From an uncultured Tolumonas sp. (GTDB taxonomy: Bacteria; Pseudomonadota; Gammaproteobacteria; Enterobacterales; Aeromonadaceae): a stretch of DNA of 64,000 nt. The position numbers and the translations under genes were made by a program. The stretch spans positions 3,438,001-3,502,000 of the forward strand of contig NZ_OY782757.1 of NCBI RefSeq assembly GCF_963678185.1, in the 5' to 3' direction. Of the stretch, positions 24,605 to 33,944 are shown in pieces. Position 1 is the first letter of the stretch, and each line of letters opens with the position of its first letter. The notes beneath the pieces are model-generated. The model worked only from the letters and a program-made list of their open reading frames with translations, made no database searches and had not been told where the DNA came from.

Positions 24605-26371
24605 GCAGAACTCCGGTGCCGAGCATTCGGATTCTGATACGGCAGAAAAATCAAACCGCTGATTATCAAGACAATAGAGGTGTCCCGGTGTGCCTTTGGC
24701 GCGATGTTTGGCGGTGCTGAGCGTGGTACTCACCTGGCTTGCTGTCAGAGACAGATCCGGCGTGTAAGGGAAAACACCAACTGATAAGTCAACCAGTGGG
24801 AATTTCCGCGGATTACCATCCCGATCTTTACTGTAAATACCGTTATTGATGACGTCTTCATTGCGATAATAGTGCAGACGTTGCCGGCGGAACTCTGCTT
24901 GCAGTTCTTTTATGGGCGTGATCCATTCATCTTGTTGTAATAACAAAATAAAATCGTCACCACCCAGATGGCCGATGAAATTATGCTGCTGGCCAAAGTA
25001 CTGTCGCAATAATCTGGCGACTAACTTGATCATCATATCGCCGCGTTCATAGCCACAAACATCATTGTAGGGTTTGAAATCATTCAGATCACAATAGGCC
25101 AGCAGGAAAGGTTTATTTTCCTGTAAGCCTTTTTCGATGGCGCGCTGGATCGGCACATTGCCCGGTAACAAAGTCAGCGGGTTGGCATAACGTGCCATAG
25201 TAAGCTTGTATTGGGTCAGTTTACGCATCAGATCGCGTAAGCGTCCCAGACCCAAATATTTACCGTCTTCACAAATGACGAACCAGGCGTCTAATTCCTC
25301 TTCTTCTTCATGCTCGACCAGTAATTGGCTGACTTTCAGTAACGATTGATTCACATCGACCATGATGGGTTTATCCATCAATTTGGAAACTGGTGCTTTG
25401 GCATACAGTGAATGGCCAAACTGCTCGGCAAAATGACGCAGTAAGGTATGGCGTTTCAAGATGCCTAATGGTGTACCTTGCGCATCTAACACGGGGTAGC
25501 AGTTAGCGTCGGGTTGTTTACGAAACAACTCCATGGCATTCATGCCATTTACATCCGGTGAGATAGGCGGGATATGCACCACTAACTCACGTAAAGGGGC
25601 TGTCGCCTGACGTGATTCCTCACTGTCGACCAGTAACTCTGCCGGGAATGGTGCGGGAATAACGGCGGGTTTGCCAAACAGATAACCCTGACAATACTGG
25701 ATGCCAATTTGACGGGCGACCTGATATTCCTCTTTGCGCTCAACGCCTTCCAAAATCATCTTGCAGCCGAGTTTACCGGCCAGATCACACAGACTAGCGA
25801 CGAACTGACGTTTAGTACCATCGCTATCAATGTTCGCGGCAAAATAAATATCCAGTTTGACAAAATCCGGGCGTAATTCTGACCATAAACGTAAGCCCGA
25901 ATTACCTGCACCCAAATCATCAATCGCGACCATAAAGCCATTTTCTTTTAATGACTTAACCATCTCGATAATATCGTCACCAGAGGCAGCAGGGTGATTT
26001 TCAGTCAACTCAATGACGACTAAGCTTGGCGATAAGCGAGCTTGTTGGGTTGCCTGCAACAGTGGATCAATACCGAGTGTGAGCAATACCGAAGGGGAAA
26101 TATTAACAAATAATTTGCCGTTCAGTTGTTGCGTTACAAAGCGTTTCATTGCCAATGAGACACACAGCAGCTCAAGTTCGGCTTGCCGCCCTTCTAATTC
26201 TGATTGGCGAAATAGTTCCAAAGGCGAATGTAATAAACTATCTGATGGCCCGCGGCTTAATGCCTCATAACCGAGCACCTGACGTTGTACATTATCAAAA
26301 ATAGGCTGAAACAAAGTTTGGATCTGACACCGCGCCATAATGACGTCGAGTTCGGTAATCACTATGATCAT
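24590..26371 (-). CDS. EAL-CBS-GGDEF c-di-GMP protein
   Basis: 593 residues in reverse domain order: EAL (~12-245), a CBS pair (~270-395) and GGDEF (~410-575). EAL motifs: GYEALSRGP, NISPSVL, ELTENH, AIDDLGAGNSGL, ILEGVERKEEY, so catalysis looks possible. The cyclase signature is GGDDF (GHLGGDDFILLL), an allowed variant. CBS domains usually bind adenine nucleotides, hinting at energy-linked control. AGGA abuts the ATG at 26371 but is 9 nt from an in-frame GTG at 26362, which may be the true start. Confidence 0.88.
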   Translation of the reverse strand: MIIVITELDVIMARCQIQTLFQPIFDNVQRQVLGYEALSRGPSDSLLHSPLELFRQSELEGRQAELELLCVSLAMKRFVTQQLNGKLFVNISPSVLLTLGIDPLLQATQQARLSPSLVVIELTENHPAASGDDIIEMVKSLKENGFMVAIDDLGAGNSGLRLWSELRPDFVKLDIYFAANIDSDGTKRQFVASLCDLAGKLGCKMILEGVERKEEYQVARQIGIQYCQGYLFGKPAVIPAPFPAELLVDSEESRQATAPLRELVVHIPPISPDVNGMNAMELFRKQPDANCYPVLDAQGTPLGILKRHTLLRHFAEQFGHSLYAKAPVSKLMDKPIMVDVNQSLLKVSQLLVEHEEEEELDAWFVICEDGKYLGLGRLRDLMRKLTQYKLTMARYANPLTLLPGNVPIQRAIEKGLQENKPFLLAYCDLNDFKPYNDVCGYERGDMMIKLVARLLRQYFGQQHNFIGHLGGDDFILLLQQDEWITPIKELQAEFRRQRLHYYRNEDVINNGIYSKDRDGNPRKFPLVDLSVGVFPYTPDLSLTASQVSTTLSTAKHRAKGTPGHLYCLDNQRFDFSAVSESECSAPEFCSVAG

Positions 26372-26516
26372 TCCTGATTAAATAGTGTGATGCCGGTCAT
26401 GCTAACGCGGGTGTATGACAATTTTATTGCTGCTTTCTGGTTCACCATATTTTGCAAGCAATGCCTCATGCTCTCTGTTAAAATGCGCGCCAGTTTAGTG
26501 AGTACAGGGAGTTCAT

Positions 26517-26999
26517 GTGGTCTGGATTGATTACGCAATTCTGGCGGTGATTGGTTTATCATCCCTGATCAGTCTGATCCGTGGTTTCGTTAAAGAAGCC
26601 CTTTCTCTCGTCACCTGGTTTGCTGCTTTCTTTGTCGCCAGTCGTTTCTTTGGCGATCTTGCCGTCTTTTTCACCTCTGTTTCCGATAGCATGGTTCGTA
26701 ATGGTATGGCGATTGCCGTGCTGTTCGTGGCAACACTGATTGTGGGTGCCATCGTTAACTATGTTGTTAGTGTGCTGGTGAATAAGACGGGATTATCAGG
26801 CACTGATCGCGTGCTTGGTATTTGTTTCGGCGCAATTCGTGGCGTATTAATTGTTAGTGCGTTGCTGTTCTTTATGGATACTTTTACCAGTGCTCATGAT
26901 GCAATTTGGTGGAAGCAATCCATACTTATTCCAGAATTTGGTGTAGTGGTGAACTGGTTCTTTGAGTTCATGAAACACTCATCCAGTTTTATTAAGTGA
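26517..26999 (+). CDS. cvpA: CvpA family membrane protein
   Basis: 160 residues with four predicted membrane helices ([65 protein letters not shown]). This is CvpA, needed for colicin V production in E. coli and linked to envelope homeostasis. The start is GTG (AGGGA 6 nt upstream); an overlapping ATG two bases earlier is in the wrong frame. purF follows by 27 bp, the conserved cvpA-purF operon. Confidence 0.93.
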   Translation: MVWIDYAILAVIGLSSLISLIRGFVKEALSLVTWFAAFFVASRFFGDLAVFFTSVSDSMVRNGMAIAVLFVATLIVGAIVNYVVSVLVNKTGLSGTDRVLGICFGAIRGVLIVSALLFFMDTFTSAHDAIWWKQSILIPEFGVVVNWFFEFMKHSSSFIK

Positions 27000-27026
27000 T
27001 TATTGGCATTTCGAGGAAGAGAAGAG

Positions 27027-28550
27027 ATGTGTGGTATTGTCGGCATTGTTGGCACCAGCCCTGTCAACCAGGCCTTATATGATTCACTGACGGTGTTACA
27101 ACACCGCGGGCAGGACGCCGCAGGGATCGTGACTATCAGTGATAACACGTTCAAGCAGCGTAAAGCCAATGGCCTCGTGAAAGACGTATTCGAAACACGT
27201 CATATGCAACGTCTGAAAGGCAACATCGGTATTGGTCATGTGCGTTATCCGACTGCCGGTAGCTCCAGTGCTGCAGAAGCACAGCCATTTTACGTCAACT
27301 CTCCATTTGGTATTGCGCTGGCCCATAACGGTAACCTGACCAATGCTAAAGAACTGCGCGATTTGCAAACCCAACAAACTCGCCGTCACATCAACACCAC
27401 GTCTGATTCTGAAGTTCTGCTGAATACCTTTGCGTATGAGCTGGATAAAACAGTAGGTACCGATTTATCTGCGGAAGAGGTTTTTGCGGCGGTCAGCCGT
27501 GTGCATGCGCAGATCCGTGGTGCATATGCGGTAGTTGCTGTGATTATCGGTCATGGTCTGCTGGCATTCCGCGATCCAAACGGCATTCGTCCGTTGGTGC
27601 TGGGCCGTCGTGCCTCGGAAGAAACTGGCCGTTACGAATACATGGTCGCTTCTGAAAGCGTGGCGCTGGATGTGCAAGGTTTTGAAATCATGCGTGATGT
27701 GGCACCGGGTGAAGCGGTGTACATTTCCGCGAAAGGCGAACTGTCGACCAAACAGTGTGCGCATAATCCTGATCATTGCCCATGTATTTTCGAATACGTC
27801 TATTTTGCCCGTCCTGATTCGTTCATCGACAAAGTTTCTGTGTATGCCGCTCGTGTGCATATGGGTCAGAAACTGGGTGCGAAAATTGCTCGCGACTGGA
27901 AAGATTTGGATATCGATGTTGTTATCCCGATCCCAGAAACTTCTTGCGATATCGCGCTGGAAATTGCGCAGATCCTGAACAAACCATACCGTCAGGGTTT
28001 TGTGAAAAACCGTTATATCGGTCGTACTTTCATCATGCCAGGCCAGACGCAGCGTAAAAAATCAGTGCGTAATAAGCTGAACGCGATCTCGTCTGAATTC
28101 AAAGGCAAGAATGTGTTACTGGTGGATGACTCGATTGTGCGCGGTACAACCTCGGCGCAGATCGTGGATATGGCACGTGAAGCCGGTGCAGAGAAAGTTT
28201 ACTTTGCTTCAGCCGCGCCGGAGATTCGTTTCCCGAACGTGTACGGTATCGACATGCCAGTCGCCAGTGAACTGATTGCTTATGGTCGTGAAGTGAATGA
28301 GATCTGTCAGCTGATCCGTGCTGATGGGCTGATTTTCCAAGACTTAAGTGATTTGGAAGCGGCAGTGCGTGAATGTAATCCGGAAATCAAACAATTTGAA
28401 ACATCGGTGTTTAATGGCAAATACATTACCGGTGATATCAATGATGATTATCTGGCATTCCTGAACAATCTGCGTAATGACGATGCCAAAGCCGATCGCG
28501 AGTGGAGTGAAGCCACTGCAGATTTAGAGCTGTATAACGGCGAAAATTAA
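27027..28550 (+). CDS. purF: Amidophosphoribosyltransferase PurF
   Basis: 507 residues. The start MCGIVGIVG puts the nucleophilic Cys at residue 2, to be exposed by Met removal for glutamine hydrolysis. The PRPP-binding motif [13 protein letters not shown] is near residue 365. It catalyses the first committed step of purine synthesis, PRPP to phosphoribosylamine. AGGAAGAGAAGAG precedes ATG 27027; the reading frame extends 8 codons further upstream but the Cys2 requirement fixes the start. Confidence 0.97.
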   Translation: MCGIVGIVGTSPVNQALYDSLTVLQHRGQDAAGIVTISDNTFKQRKANGLVKDVFETRHMQRLKGNIGIGHVRYPTAGSSSAAEAQPFYVNSPFGIALAHNGNLTNAKELRDLQTQQTRRHINTTSDSEVLLNTFAYELDKTVGTDLSAEEVFAAVSRVHAQIRGAYAVVAVIIGHGLLAFRDPNGIRPLVLGRRASEETGRYEYMVASESVALDVQGFEIMRDVAPGEAVYISAKGELSTKQCAHNPDHCPCIFEYVYFARPDSFIDKVSVYAARVHMGQKLGAKIARDWKDLDIDVVIPIPETSCDIALEIAQILNKPYRQGFVKNRYIGRTFIMPGQTQRKKSVRNKLNAISSEFKGKNVLLVDDSIVRGTTSAQIVDMAREAGAEKVYFASAAPEIRFPNVYGIDMPVASELIAYGREVNEICQLIRADGLIFQDLSDLEAAVRECNPEIKQFETSVFNGKYITGDINDDYLAFLNNLRNDDAKADREWSEATADLELYNGEN

Positions 28551-28557
28551 GCTTAAA

Positions 28558-28590
28558 ACAAAGCCCCAGTGATGGGGCTTTGTTGTTTTA
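28558..28590. terminator. Bidirectional terminator between purF and cowN
   Basis: A perfect 11-bp stem, ACAAAGCCCCA / TGGGGCTTTGT, with a GTGA loop. T-runs lie on both sides (TGTTTTA on plus, TTTTAAGC on minus), and the flanking genes converge here. Confidence 0.88.
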
Positions 28591-28905
28591 GCAGCACTCA
28601 ATTTCAACGATATCTAATAATGCCAGTGCTTCATCATCTTCGTATAACTCAAATAACTCTCTGATCTGATTAAGATTACTGTGAATTAAAAACAGATCGT
28701 CGGGTTTCGGCCCATTTCCGCCCAATGCTTTTTGCTTAAAATATTCCCAGAATTTATTGGTTTTTTCCGGCAGATCAATGTGTCTGTGGATACAAGACAT
28801 CAACAGGCGGGCATTACCGTCACAATCAATGCCATCAAAAGTGACATACCGATCTGTTGTGGCTACGGCGGGGGCATTTTTTTTCTGTTTACAGCTGCAG
28901 GGCAT
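28588..28905 (-). CDS. cowN: N2-fixation sustaining protein CowN
   Basis: 105 residues. The core DRYVTFDGIDCDGNARLLMS, KPDDLFLIHSNLNQIRELFE and the ending ALLDIVEIECC match CowN, which protects nitrogenase from carbon monoxide in diazotrophs such as Rhodobacter and Azospirillum. The N-terminal CSCKQKKN stretch is an extra. ATG 28905 has GAGG 10 nt upstream and is preferred over a TTG five codons earlier. No nif gene lies in the window; the gene implies that the genome encodes nitrogenase elsewhere. Confidence 0.82.
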   Translation of the reverse strand: MPCSCKQKKNAPAVATTDRYVTFDGIDCDGNARLLMSCIHRHIDLPEKTNKFWEYFKQKALGGNGPKPDDLFLIHSNLNQIRELFELYEDDEALALLDIVEIECC

Positions 28906-29015
28906 CGGCAAATTCCTCAAGATTCAAGTGAAGGATCGACCAGCCGGAGTAAAAGGAATTGTTGTATTACGGCAGAATTGCAGCAAAACATACAATTAAA
29001 AGTAAACAAAACGGG

Positions 29016-29057
29016 CTGGCACAAGCTAACGCATTATCTTTGCGCAAACTGTGCCAG
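29016..29057 (-). terminator. Terminator candidate of dps
   Basis: CTGGCACA / TGTGCCAG arms with an inner TGCG/CGCA pairing. On the minus strand they are followed by CCCGTTTTGTTTACTTTT. It lies 27 bp past the dps stop. Confidence 0.55.
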
Positions 29058-29083
29058 TTTCGGACGATGTACTTGTGCCTAAA

Positions 29084-29560
29084 TTATTCCAGCAGACTGC
29101 GCAGCATCCACGCGGTTTTTTCGTGTAACTGAATGCGTTGTGTCAACAGATCTGCAGATGCTTCGTCACTGGCTTTATCAAGCAGCGGGAACAGAGAACG
29201 CGCGGTACGCACCACGGCTTCCTGACCAGCCACCAGATTTTTAATCATATCCTGCGCTTTCGGTACGCTGGTGTCTTCCGGGATCACCGTCAGTTTAGCG
29301 AATTCTTTATAAGTGCCTGGCGCATACACGCCCAGTGCACGGATACGTTCTGCAATCAAATCAACTGCCAGAGACAGTTCGGTATATTGGGTTTCAAACA
29401 TCAGGTGCAATGTATTAAACATCGGGCCGGTGACGTTCCAGTGGTAATAATGGGTTTTCAGATACAGCGTGTAACTGTCAGCAAGAAAGCGTGAAAGACC
29501 TGCTGCAATTTCCAGACGATCATTTTCAGCAATCCCGATATCAATAGGTTGATGTGACAT
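29084..29560 (-). CDS. dps: Dps-family DNA-protecting ferritin
   Basis: 158 residues. The ferroxidase-site segments are [20 protein letters not shown] and [18 protein letters not shown], with the His and Glu/Asp ligands in place. Dps forms a 12-mer that oxidises Fe(II) with peroxide and shields DNA in starvation. The basic N-terminal tail used for DNA binding by E. coli Dps is replaced by a short acidic stretch, so direct DNA binding is doubtful. AAGGAGCG precedes the ATG. Confidence 0.9.
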   Translation of the reverse strand: MSHQPIDIGIAENDRLEIAAGLSRFLADSYTLYLKTHYYHWNVTGPMFNTLHLMFETQYTELSLAVDLIAERIRALGVYAPGTYKEFAKLTVIPEDTSVPKAQDMIKNLVAGQEAVVRTARSLFPLLDKASDEASADLLTQRIQLHEKTAWMLRSLLE

Positions 29561-29715
29561 AATTCGCTCCTTGGTAGGTGATGATTTTCCGTATTACAAA
29601 CAGGCATGTTCGCCTTGCTATGTATGTATATTAGGCACAACCGAGGAGCATCGCCAATTGGAAATATGTAATATTGTAATAGGTTATAACTATTGATGTG
29701 CGGAGTTTAATCGTT

Positions 29716-29751
29716 GGCAGTGACAGGGTTGTACTAAACACAGTCACTGCC
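29716..29751 (-). terminator. Hairpin downstream of psiE
   Basis: GGCAGTGAC / GTCACTGCC form a perfect 9-bp stem with an 18-nt loop, starting 9 bp past the psiE stop. No U-run follows, so the terminator role is tentative. Confidence 0.4.
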
Positions 29752-29759
29752 GAGGGCGC

Positions 29760-30173
29760 TTACAGATCGGTATGTTTATCCTGATGATCGTTGTCATAAG
29801 GTAATTTGAGATGACCATAGCGGATCACCAAGACGGTGATAGCCAGTAAAAACGCACTGGCGGAGACACCAACCAGCTGCCAGGCATCCATCGATTTCAT
29901 ATCCAAAATCAGATAACGTGCCAGCGCGACGATCGCAATATAAAGTGGAATGCGGATCGGCATTTTGCCGGACTCCAGATACATCGAAATCATGGCTAAC
30001 ACTTCCAGATAGATAAACATTAGCAACAGATCAGCCAGGGCTACTTTTTGTAAACTGATCATCGAAACGACTTCGGTGCCAATGGCAAAAATACTGGCAA
30101 TCGCAATGATCACTAAGCCAATGTTTTGCGCCCATTCCAGAAATGTTCTGATAAGGAGATTTATTCGGTTCAT
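29760..30173 (-). CDS. psiE: Phosphate-starvation-inducible protein PsiE
   Basis: 137 residues with four membrane helices (IGLVIIAIASIFAIGTEVV, ALADLLLMFIYLEVLAMISM, IPLYIAIVALARYLILD, VGVSASAFLLAITVLVIRYG). It matches the PsiE family of inner-membrane proteins of unknown function. It is divergent from gntR. The CRP-like site at 30187 lies close to its start, and E. coli psiE is known to be under cAMP-CRP and PhoB control. No clear Pho box was seen. Confidence 0.85.
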   Translation of the reverse strand: MNRINLLIRTFLEWAQNIGLVIIAIASIFAIGTEVVSMISLQKVALADLLLMFIYLEVLAMISMYLESGKMPIRIPLYIAIVALARYLILDMKSMDAWQLVGVSASAFLLAITVLVIRYGHLKLPYDNDHQDKHTDL

Positions 30174-30186
30174 AGTTAGACCTGTT

Positions 30187-30208
30187 TTTTGTTACTCAGA
30201 TCACAATA
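30187..30208. promoter_or_regulatory. Putative CRP site between psiE and gntR
   Basis: TGTTA-CTCAGA-TCACA matches 9 of 10 core positions of the CRP consensus TGTGA-N6-TCACA. It lies 14 bp upstream of the psiE start and ~130 bp upstream of gntR. Confidence 0.5.
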
Positions 30209-30301
30209 TAACCTTGATTTACGCTTTTTGTTAATAATTTGTAACATTAACAGCTGGTTTGTTTACTGTAATCTTTATGGCGGTAGTCGCTTGGGTTTGT
30301 T

Positions 30302-30316
30302 ATGTTACTGTAACAT
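30302..30316. promoter_or_regulatory. GntR operator at the gntR promoter
   Basis: ATGTTACTGTAACAT is a perfect odd-length palindrome whose half-sites ATGTTAC/GTAACAT equal those of the two operators before gntT. It lies 20 bp before the gntR start and so suits autorepression. Confidence 0.7.
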
Positions 30317-30336
30317 TGTCTTACTGGATAAAGTTG

Positions 30337-31338
30337 ATGAGTCAAAAACCCCGCCGCCCGACGTTACAGGATGTGGCCGATCTTGTGGGTATCACCAAAA
30401 TGACGGTGAGCCGTTATTTAAAAGATCCTGCGTTAGTTTCTGCTGCTGTGCAGGAGAAAATAGCCGTCGCGTTAGATACGCTTGGCTACATTCCCAATCG
30501 GGCGCCGGATCTGCTGTCGAATGCCAAAAGCAAAGCGATCGGCGTCTTACTGCCATCATTGACTAACCAAGTATTTGCCGAAGTGATCCGTGGCATCGAG
30601 TCGGTTACAGAGCCGGCGGGCTATCAGACTATGCTGGCGCACTACGGTTACAGCTCAGAGGTAGAGCAAGAACGTATTGCTTCGCTGCTGTCTTATCATG
30701 TCGATGGTTTGATCTTATCAGAAAGTTATCACACCGAACGCACGTTACGGATGATCCAAACTGCGGGTATTCCGGTCATTGAGGTGATGGATTCCCGTTC
30801 GCCCGTTGTGGAACAAGCGGTTGGTTTTGATAATGCGGCGGCCAGTTATGCCATGACCGAATTGATGCTGCAAAAGGGCTATCGACGAATTGTTTATCTT
30901 GGCGCGCGGATGGACGTGCGAACCCGGCTTAAAATGGAAGGTTATGCTGCCACGATGCAAGCGCATGGGCTTGAGCCATTAACGATGACCACCGATGCTG
31001 CATCGTCATTTTCACTGGGTGCTAAATTGTTATCGGAAGCCCGTATGCGGTACCCCGACATGGATGGGGTGATCTGTACCAACGATGACTTGGCCGTCGG
31101 GGCCATTTTTGAGTGCCAACGACAGAATATTGCAGTGCCTGATGAGATTGGGGTCGCGGGTTTCCATGGTCATGACATTGGTCAGGCAATGGTGCCAAAA
31201 TTGGCCAGCGTGATCACGCCACGCGAAGCGATTGGCCGCGTAGCCGCTGAACAATTGTTAGCGAGGATCAATGGGGTGGCATTAACGGAACCGGTGATTG
31301 ATTTGGGTTTTGAGTTGTCGGCGGGACAGAGTATTTAG
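30337..31338 (+). CDS. gntR: LacI-family gluconate repressor GntR
   Basis: 333 residues. Helix-turn-helix LQDVADLVGITKMTVSRYL at the N-terminus, hinge YIPNRAPDLLSNAKSKAIG, then a periplasmic-binding-like effector domain (FHGHDIGQAM near the C-terminus). It closely follows E. coli GntR, which represses gluconate uptake and catabolism and is released by gluconate. ATG 30337 was chosen on family alignment; upstream GGATAAAG can act as a ribosome site. Operators for it lie before gntR and before gntK/gntT. Confidence 0.94.
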   Translation: MSQKPRRPTLQDVADLVGITKMTVSRYLKDPALVSAAVQEKIAVALDTLGYIPNRAPDLLSNAKSKAIGVLLPSLTNQVFAEVIRGIESVTEPAGYQTMLAHYGYSSEVEQERIASLLSYHVDGLILSESYHTERTLRMIQTAGIPVIEVMDSRSPVVEQAVGFDNAAASYAMTELMLQKGYRRIVYLGARMDVRTRLKMEGYAATMQAHGLEPLTMTTDAASSFSLGAKLLSEARMRYPDMDGVICTNDDLAVGAIFECQRQNIAVPDEIGVAGFHGHDIGQAMVPKLASVITPREAIGRVAAEQLLARINGVALTEPVIDLGFELSAGQSI

Positions 31339-31352
31339 TCTGTTGTTGGCTA

Positions 31353-31458
31353 GAGAGGACTGACAATAAAACGCAGACTCGCTGTAAATCCGTCCATGGA
31401 CGCTCGGGCGGCGGCATCCTTGCCGCCGACGGTCTGCTTATTTATTACCAGTCCTCTC
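31353..31458. repeat. Foldback palindromic element, copy 1
   Basis: A ~106-bp element between convergent gntR and eda. The outer arms GAGAGGACTG (31353-31362) and CAGTCCTCTC (31449-31458) pair perfectly and continue into AATAAA..GCAGAC / GTCTGC..TTTATT. Inside are the palindrome CGTCCATGGACG and the hairpin CGGCGGC-ATCCTT-GCCGCCG (31409-31428). Its core (31371-31442) aligns with copy 2 at 52938-53007. The whole unit can fold into one long stem and may act as a two-way transcript end. Confidence 0.8.
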
Positions 31459-31469
31459 ATTAACGTGTA

Positions 31470-32117
31470 CTATTTTTTCAGGCCGTTGATCAGCGCAACC
31501 GCTTCTGCTGACAGCGTAGTAATTCCCGCCCAATCGCCGGCTTTGACTTTATCCGCCGGGATCATCCAAGAACCACCCACGGTTGCAACGCATTTCAGTG
31601 CCAGATAAGCGGCGACGTTTTTCGGGCCAATACCGCCAGTTGGGCAGAATTTTACCTGTGTTAATGGTGCAGAAATGGCCTGTAACGCTGGTGCTCCACC
31701 ATTGGCTTCCGCTGGGAAGAATTTCAGATGCGTGTAACCCAGATCCAGTGCGGTCATTACTTCTGACGGCGTGCTGACACCGGGGATCAACGGCACGGCA
31801 TTGGCAGCAGCATGTGCCAGCAGTTTGTCGGTAAAGCCCGGAGAGATAATAAACTGCGCACCGGCTGCTACGGCATCATCATATTGTTGTGGGTTCAGAA
31901 TCGTACCAGCACCCACTAAGGCATCAGGCATCGCTTCACGAATGGCGCGAATAGCATCTAAAGCAACGGGTGTACGTAATGTAATTTCAAAAACGGTAAT
32001 CCCGCCTGCAGCCAAGGCTTTGGCCATCGGTACGGCATGCGCCAGATCGTCAATGACCATCACAGGTACAACTGGTGAGGCGGCAAATACAGTAGCAGGA
32101 GAAAGTGTCCAATTCAT
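31470..32117 (-). CDS. eda: KHG/KDPG aldolase Eda
   Basis: 215 residues of the class I aldolase barrel. Key segments: VFEITLRTP (catalytic Glu), GAGTILNP, FKFFPAEAN equivalent LKFFPAEANGG (Schiff-base Lys) and FCPTGGI. It splits 2-keto-3-deoxy-6-phosphogluconate into pyruvate and glyceraldehyde-3-phosphate. ATG 32117 (AAGGA 10 nt upstream) gives the family start MNWTLSPATVF; an ATG at 32135 overlapping the edd stop is also possible. Confidence 0.95.
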   Translation of the reverse strand: MNWTLSPATVFAASPVVPVMVIDDLAHAVPMAKALAAGGITVFEITLRTPVALDAIRAIREAMPDALVGAGTILNPQQYDDAVAAGAQFIISPGFTDKLLAHAAANAVPLIPGVSTPSEVMTALDLGYTHLKFFPAEANGGAPALQAISAPLTQVKFCPTGGIGPKNVAAYLALKCVATVGGSWMIPADKVKAGDWAGITTLSAEAVALINGLKK

Positions 32118-32134
32118 GTTGCTGTTATCCTTCA

Positions 32135-33943
32135 TTAAAAATCGTTGTCGGAAAATAAGATCGAAGCACCTTGTTCCGCGCTGGAAACAATGCGACGGAA
32201 TGAGCCGAACAATTCGCGGCCTAAACCATGGTGTTGCGCGGACAGATTCGATTTAGCTAATGGGCGCTGACGAATATCGTCGAGGACATGTAACGTGCCA
32301 TGAGTAGCATCTAGACGAATGCGATCGCCGTTTTGCAGTTGTGCCAGTGGGCCACCTTTGGCGGCTTCTGGTGTTACATGGATGGCGGCCGGGATCTTGC
32401 CGGAAGCACCGGATAGACGACCATCGGTCACTAATGCAACTTTATGCCCGGCTTTTTGCAGATTACCGAGGATCGGCATCAGCTTGTGCAACTCCGGCAT
32501 GCCATTGGCGGCGGGGCCATTGAAACGCACCACGATGATGGCATCACGATTTAATTCACCGGCTTTATAAGCAGCCTCCACATCATGCTGAGAATCGAAC
32601 ACTGCCGCTTCTGCATCGATATAGTGGTATTGCTCGGCCACTGCACTGACTTTCATGACACAACGGCCTAAATTGCCCGACAGCACTTTCAAGCCACCGG
32701 TTTGATTAAAGACCGCATCGTCATCGGAGAGTACGGCTTTATCCTGACTCACGGTCGTTGGCTGCCATGTCAGTTGCTTGTCGTTAAGCAGCGGATGTTG
32801 CAGATAATCTTCCATGTTGCCCGTCAGTGGTGTGGTATCCATATGCAACAAACCACGCTTCGCTAAACCACGTAACAACAATGGAACACCGCCCGCCTGA
32901 TGGAAAGCATTGATATCAGCTGGGCCATTCGGATAAACCTTGGCCAGCAGTGGCACCGCATCTGACAGATCGCGGAAATCATCCCACGTCAAAATCAGAC
33001 CCGCCGCACGGGCTATTGCCACCATGTGCATGGTGTGATTGGTACTACCACCCGATGCCAAAAGCGCAACCAGACCGTTCACCAGTGATTTTTCATCGAC
33101 CAGTTTATACAGCGGACGATATTGGCTGGAACCGGACACCAGTGTTGGCATTAAAGCCGTTACTTCATTCGTTAATGCCTGACGCAATTCGCTATTAGGC
33201 GCAATAAATGCGGAACCCGGCAACATCAAACCCATAGCTTCGAACACCAGCTGATTGGTGTTAGCCGTGCCATAGAAAGTGCAGGTGCCGGCGCTGTGAT
33301 AAGCCTGATTTTCCATCTGTTGCAGTGCATCACGGCCGAGTTCGCCGGCCGCATATTGCTGACGAATGCGCGTTTTTTCATCATTACTGATGCCGGTGCT
33401 CATCGGTCCGGCGGGCACAAACGCGGTGGGCAGATGACCAAACGAGAGGGCGCCGATCAACTGACCGGGGGCGATCTTGTCGCAGATCCCCAGCAATAAA
33501 GTAGCATCAAAGGCATTGTGGCTGAGCGAAACGGCCGTCGCCTGCGCGATCACGTCACGCGAGAACAGTGACAGATCCATGCCGGCCTGACCTTGCGTGA
33601 CACCATCACACATCGCTGGAACGCCACCGGCGACCTGCGCACTGTGACCGGCGGCCGACAGCACGGCTTTGATCTGCTCCGGATAATGTTCATACGGCTG
33701 ATGCGCACTGAGCAGATCGTTATACGCGGTGACGATGGCGACGTTAACGCGCGTCATATCCAGCAATGTATTTTTTTGCGCATGCGAACATGCGGCAATG
33801 ACATGCGCTAAATTTCCGCAAGCCAGTGTGCCGCGAGGGCGACCGGCTGCAGCCTGTGCTTGCATGCGTGTTACGTAGTCAGCTCGGAGGTCAGCGCTAC
33901 GTTCGCGAATACGCTCTGTTACCTGTTGGATCACTGGATGCAT
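32135..33943 (-). CDS. edd: 6-phosphogluconate dehydratase Edd
   Basis: 602 residues of the IlvD/Edd family. Fe-S cluster Cys residues occur in [27 protein letters not shown] and LLLGICDK. It converts 6-phosphogluconate to 2-keto-3-deoxy-6-phosphogluconate in the Entner-Doudoroff pathway. The ATG at 33943 follows GGAGA and starts one base after the gntK stop codon, so the two are coupled; its stop touches the eda reading frame. Order gntK-edd-eda makes one operon. Confidence 0.96.
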   Translation of the reverse strand: MHPVIQQVTERIRERSADLRADYVTRMQAQAAAGRPRGTLACGNLAHVIAACSHAQKNTLLDMTRVNVAIVTAYNDLLSAHQPYEHYPEQIKAVLSAAGHSAQVAGGVPAMCDGVTQGQAGMDLSLFSRDVIAQATAVSLSHNAFDATLLLGICDKIAPGQLIGALSFGHLPTAFVPAGPMSTGISNDEKTRIRQQYAAGELGRDALQQMENQAYHSAGTCTFYGTANTNQLVFEAMGLMLPGSAFIAPNSELRQALTNEVTALMPTLVSGSSQYRPLYKLVDEKSLVNGLVALLASGGSTNHTMHMVAIARAAGLILTWDDFRDLSDAVPLLAKVYPNGPADINAFHQAGGVPLLLRGLAKRGLLHMDTTPLTGNMEDYLQHPLLNDKQLTWQPTTVSQDKAVLSDDDAVFNQTGGLKVLSGNLGRCVMKVSAVAEQYHYIDAEAAVFDSQHDVEAAYKAGELNRDAIIVVRFNGPAANGMPELHKLMPILGNLQKAGHKVALVTDGRLSGASGKIPAAIHVTPEAAKGGPLAQLQNGDRIRLDATHGTLHVLDDIRQRPLAKSNLSAQHHGLGRELFGSFRRIVSSAEQGASILFSDNDF

Positions 33944-33944
33944 G

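Noticed and set aside
26400-26516. PurR operator before cvpA-purF
   Set aside because: TTTTGCAAGCAATGCC is only a weak match to the PurR consensus and is not clearly palindromic.
30174-30336. Pho box before psiE
   Set aside because: CTGTAAT repeats do not match the two direct CTGTCAT repeats needed.
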